A stretch of 7,132 nucleotides of DNA from Proteobacteria bacterium UBA6522. Lineage in GTDB: Bacteria; Pseudomonadota; Gammaproteobacteria; Steroidobacterales; Rariloculaceae. This document shows, piece by piece, positions 5,398 to 7,132 of the stretch (position 1 is its first letter; each line of letters opens with the position of its first letter). Where the stretch lies: assembly GCA_002434915.1 (NCBI GenBank), contig DJLG01000137.1, positions 1-7,132 of the forward strand, given 5' to 3'. Under the pieces are notes generated by a model. It was given only the letters and a program-made list of their open reading frames with translations. It did not search any database and was not told the origin of the DNA. A program made the position numbers and the translations under genes.

Positions 5398-7132
5398 TTA
5401 TTTTTCATGCGAAAAGCCAAAAACATAACGTTTTAGTTCATTTATTTGATCTCTATGATTCGCCGCTGCCTCAAACTCAAGATCACGAGCATGTTTCTTC
5501 ATTTGTTTTTCTAAATTTTTTATCTTTATTAGCGCTTTTTTTGGATCAATCTGACTAGAAATGTGGTTTTTTAGTTGCGTATTATTCTTTGTTTTTTTAG
5601 GCGTTAAACGAGCTCCCTCCATTATCTCCTGAACGGGTTTTTCAATTGTTTTGGGCTCAATCTTATGTGCAATATTATATGCGATCTGTTTGGACCTACG
5701 TCTGTCAGTTTCAGCAATCGCAGCCTCTATGGATCTTGTTGTTTTATCCGCATATAAGATAGCTCTTCCTTTTATATGCCTCGCCGCGCGCCCAATTGTC
5801 TGAATTAGCGCTCTCTCTGAACGGAGAAATCCTTCTTTATCAGCATCAAATATAGCCACCAAAGAGACTTCTGGCATATCTAGCCCCTCTCTAAGTAAAT
5901 TGATGCCAACAAGGACATCAAATGCCCCTAAACGTAAATCTCGAATAATCTCAGTACGTTCTACCGTCTCAATATCTGAATGCAAATATCTAACCTGAAC
6001 TCCATGATCCCGAAGGTATTCAGTTAGATCCTCTGCCATCCGTTTCGTTAAGGTAGTTATTAATACCCTCTCTCGTTGCTGAACACACAGGGTTATCTCT
6101 GAAAGTACGTCATCGACTTGACTACTTGCTGGACGAACTTCAATTTCAGGATCTAATAACCCAGTTGGTCTCACAACTTGCTCAATAACACGATCAGAGT
6201 TCTCCTTCTCATATGGGCCTGGAGTCGCGGATACCAGTATGGTCTGAGGTGCTAAGTGCTCATACTCATCGAATCTAAGAGGCCTATTATCAAGCGCTGA
6301 TGGCAATCTAAACCCATGCTCTACAAGAGTTTCTTTTCTAGACCTATCGCCACGATACATTCCACCAAGTTGAGGAGTAGTAGCATGACTTTCATCTACA
6401 AAAAGCAATGCATCATCGGGAAGGTAATCAAAAAGTGTTGGTGGGGGCTCACCAGAGCATCGTCCAGACAAATAACGAGAATAATTTTCAATTCCAGTGC
6501 AATAGCCTACTTCTCTAATCATTTCAATATCAAAACGCGTTCTCTGCTCGAGCCTTTGAGCTTCCAAAAGCTTATTTTGCTTGTTTAACTCATTAAGCCT
6601 TTCTTCAAGATCTACAGTTATCTCTTCAATTGCAGTAAGCAATGTTTCTCGAGGAGTTACGTAATGGGTTTTGGGATAAATAGTCACACGCGGAACATGT
6701 CGAATTACCTCTCCGGTTAATGGATCAAAAAAACTAACTTTTTCTATTTCATCGTCAAAAAGTTCGATACGAACCGCTTCAGTTTCTGATTCTGCCGGAA
6801 AGATATCTATTACCTCGCCTCGCACACGGTAGGTGCCTTGAGCAAGGTCCATTGGGTTACGAGTGTACTGAAGTTCAGCTAGCCTTCTCAGGATAGCTCT
6901 TTGATCTATTGATTCACCTCTAACTAGATGTAAAACCATACCTAAATATGCAGCAGGATCACCTAAACCATAAATAGCCGATACCGTTGCAATAATGACT
7001 GTATCGGACCTCTCTAACAAAGCTTTTGTCGCTGACAATCTCATTTGCTCAATATGCTTGTTTATAGAAGCATCTTTTTCAATATATGTATCCGTGGATG
7101 GAACATATGCCTCTGGCTGATAATAGTCATAA
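5398..7132 (-). CDS. uvrB: Excinuclease ABC subunit B (C-terminal ~577 residues; N-terminus outside window)
   Basis: UvrB is the damage-verification ATPase of UvrABC nucleotide excision repair. It is loaded by UvrA and recruits UvrC for incision. The frame is open to the window edge at 7132, so the 5' end is missing: about 92 residues by comparison with E. coli, including the Walker A motif. Visible residues start at YDYYQPEAYVPSTDTYIEKD, part of the beta-hairpin whose tyrosines clamp the damaged strand. Then come ATVSAIYGLGDP, the UvrA-interacting region with RRLAELQYTRN and RVRGEVIDIFPAES, YCTGIENYSRYLSGR, the Walker B-like VDESH at visible 245-249, VSATPG, TTLTKRMAEDLTEYL, VLVGINLLREGLDMPEVSLV, motif VI QTIGRAAR at 444-451, a Lys-rich linker, and a C-terminal UVR domain (LEKQMKKHARDLEFEAAANHRDQI) that contacts UvrC. 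It ends at TAA 5400-5398 and seems intact as far as seen. Confidence 0.97.
   Translation of the reverse strand, partial: YDYYQPEAYVPSTDTYIEKDASINKHIEQMRLSATKALLERSDTVIIATVSAIYGLGDPAAYLGMVLHLVRGESIDQRAILRRLAELQYTRNPMDLAQGTYRVRGEVIDIFPAESETEAVRIELFDDEIEKVSFFDPLTGEVIRHVPRVTIYPKTHYVTPRETLLTAIEEITVDLEERLNELNKQNKLLEAQRLEQRTRFDIEMIREVGYCTGIENYSRYLSGRCSGEPPPTLFDYLPDDALLFVDESHATTPQLGGMYRGDRSRKETLVEHGFRLPSALDNRPLRFDEYEHLAPQTILVSATPGPYEKENSDRVIEQVVRPTGLLDPEIEVRPASSQVDDVLSEITLCVQQRERVLITTLTKRMAEDLTEYLRDHGVQVRYLHSDIETVERTEIIRDLRLGAFDVLVGINLLREGLDMPEVSLVAIFDADKEGFLRSERALIQTIGRAARHIKGRAILYADKTTRSIEAAIAETDRRRSKQIAYNIAHKIEPKTIEKPVQEIMEGARLTPKKTKNNTQLKNHISSQIDPKKALIKIKNLEKQMKKHARDLEFEAAANHRDQINELKRYVFGFSHEK

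Noticed and set aside
6316..6588. Plus-strand open frame of 90 codons
   Set aside because: It is antisense to the conserved uvrB core and has no independent support.
5398..7044. uvrB as a complete gene starting at ATG 7044
   Set aside because: The frame stays open to 7132 and encodes the conserved YDYYQPEAYVP region, so the ATG is an internal methionine (EQMRLSATKA).

Overview
The window is a conserved, single-strand housekeeping block: every gene reads on the minus strand, so transcription runs from high to low coordinates. It looks like the chromosome of a proteobacterium, most likely a gammaproteobacterium. The evidence is an IHF alpha subunit directly behind pheT, a MerR-family gene behind ihfA, and close similarity, recalled by eye, of UvrB, PheS, IF3, L20 and L35 to gammaproteobacterial versions. 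Base composition is moderately AT-rich (roughly 40% GC by eye). That argues against a high-GC pseudomonad, but I cannot name the genus.

Layout in transcription order: the 3' part of uvrB (7132-5398, N-terminus outside the window); a 63-nt gap with a candidate promoter; a tRNA-Val(GAC) gene with encoded CCA (5334-5260); a 256-nt non-coding stretch with a candidate sigma-70 promoter and several dyads that form the leader of the translation operon; infC (5003-4476, non-standard ATC start); a 113-nt structured spacer; rpmI (4362-4165); rplT (4154-3795); pheS (3774-2791); pheT (2780-405); ihfA (381-85); and the first 33 codons of a MerR-family regulator (101-1), which overlaps the end of ihfA and runs off the window.

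The genes fit together as in the classical (thrS-)infC-rpmI-rplT-pheS-pheT-ihfA cluster: initiation factor 3, two 50S proteins, both subunits of phenylalanyl-tRNA synthetase, and a nucleoid-associated protein. Spacers from rpmI onward are short (10, 20, 10 and 23 nt, then an overlap), consistent with one polycistronic mRNA and translational coupling. Two features differ from the E. coli arrangement: thrS is not upstream of infC (uvrB and tRNA-Val are there instead), and the pheM leader-peptide attenuator is absent between rplT and pheS. The regulatory signals that can be read directly are the rare infC start codon, the structured leader before rpmI, and a small hairpin that covers the pheS ribosome-binding site. 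I see no mobile element, CRISPR array, defence system or otherwise exotic locus; the points of interest are regulatory details and gene order.
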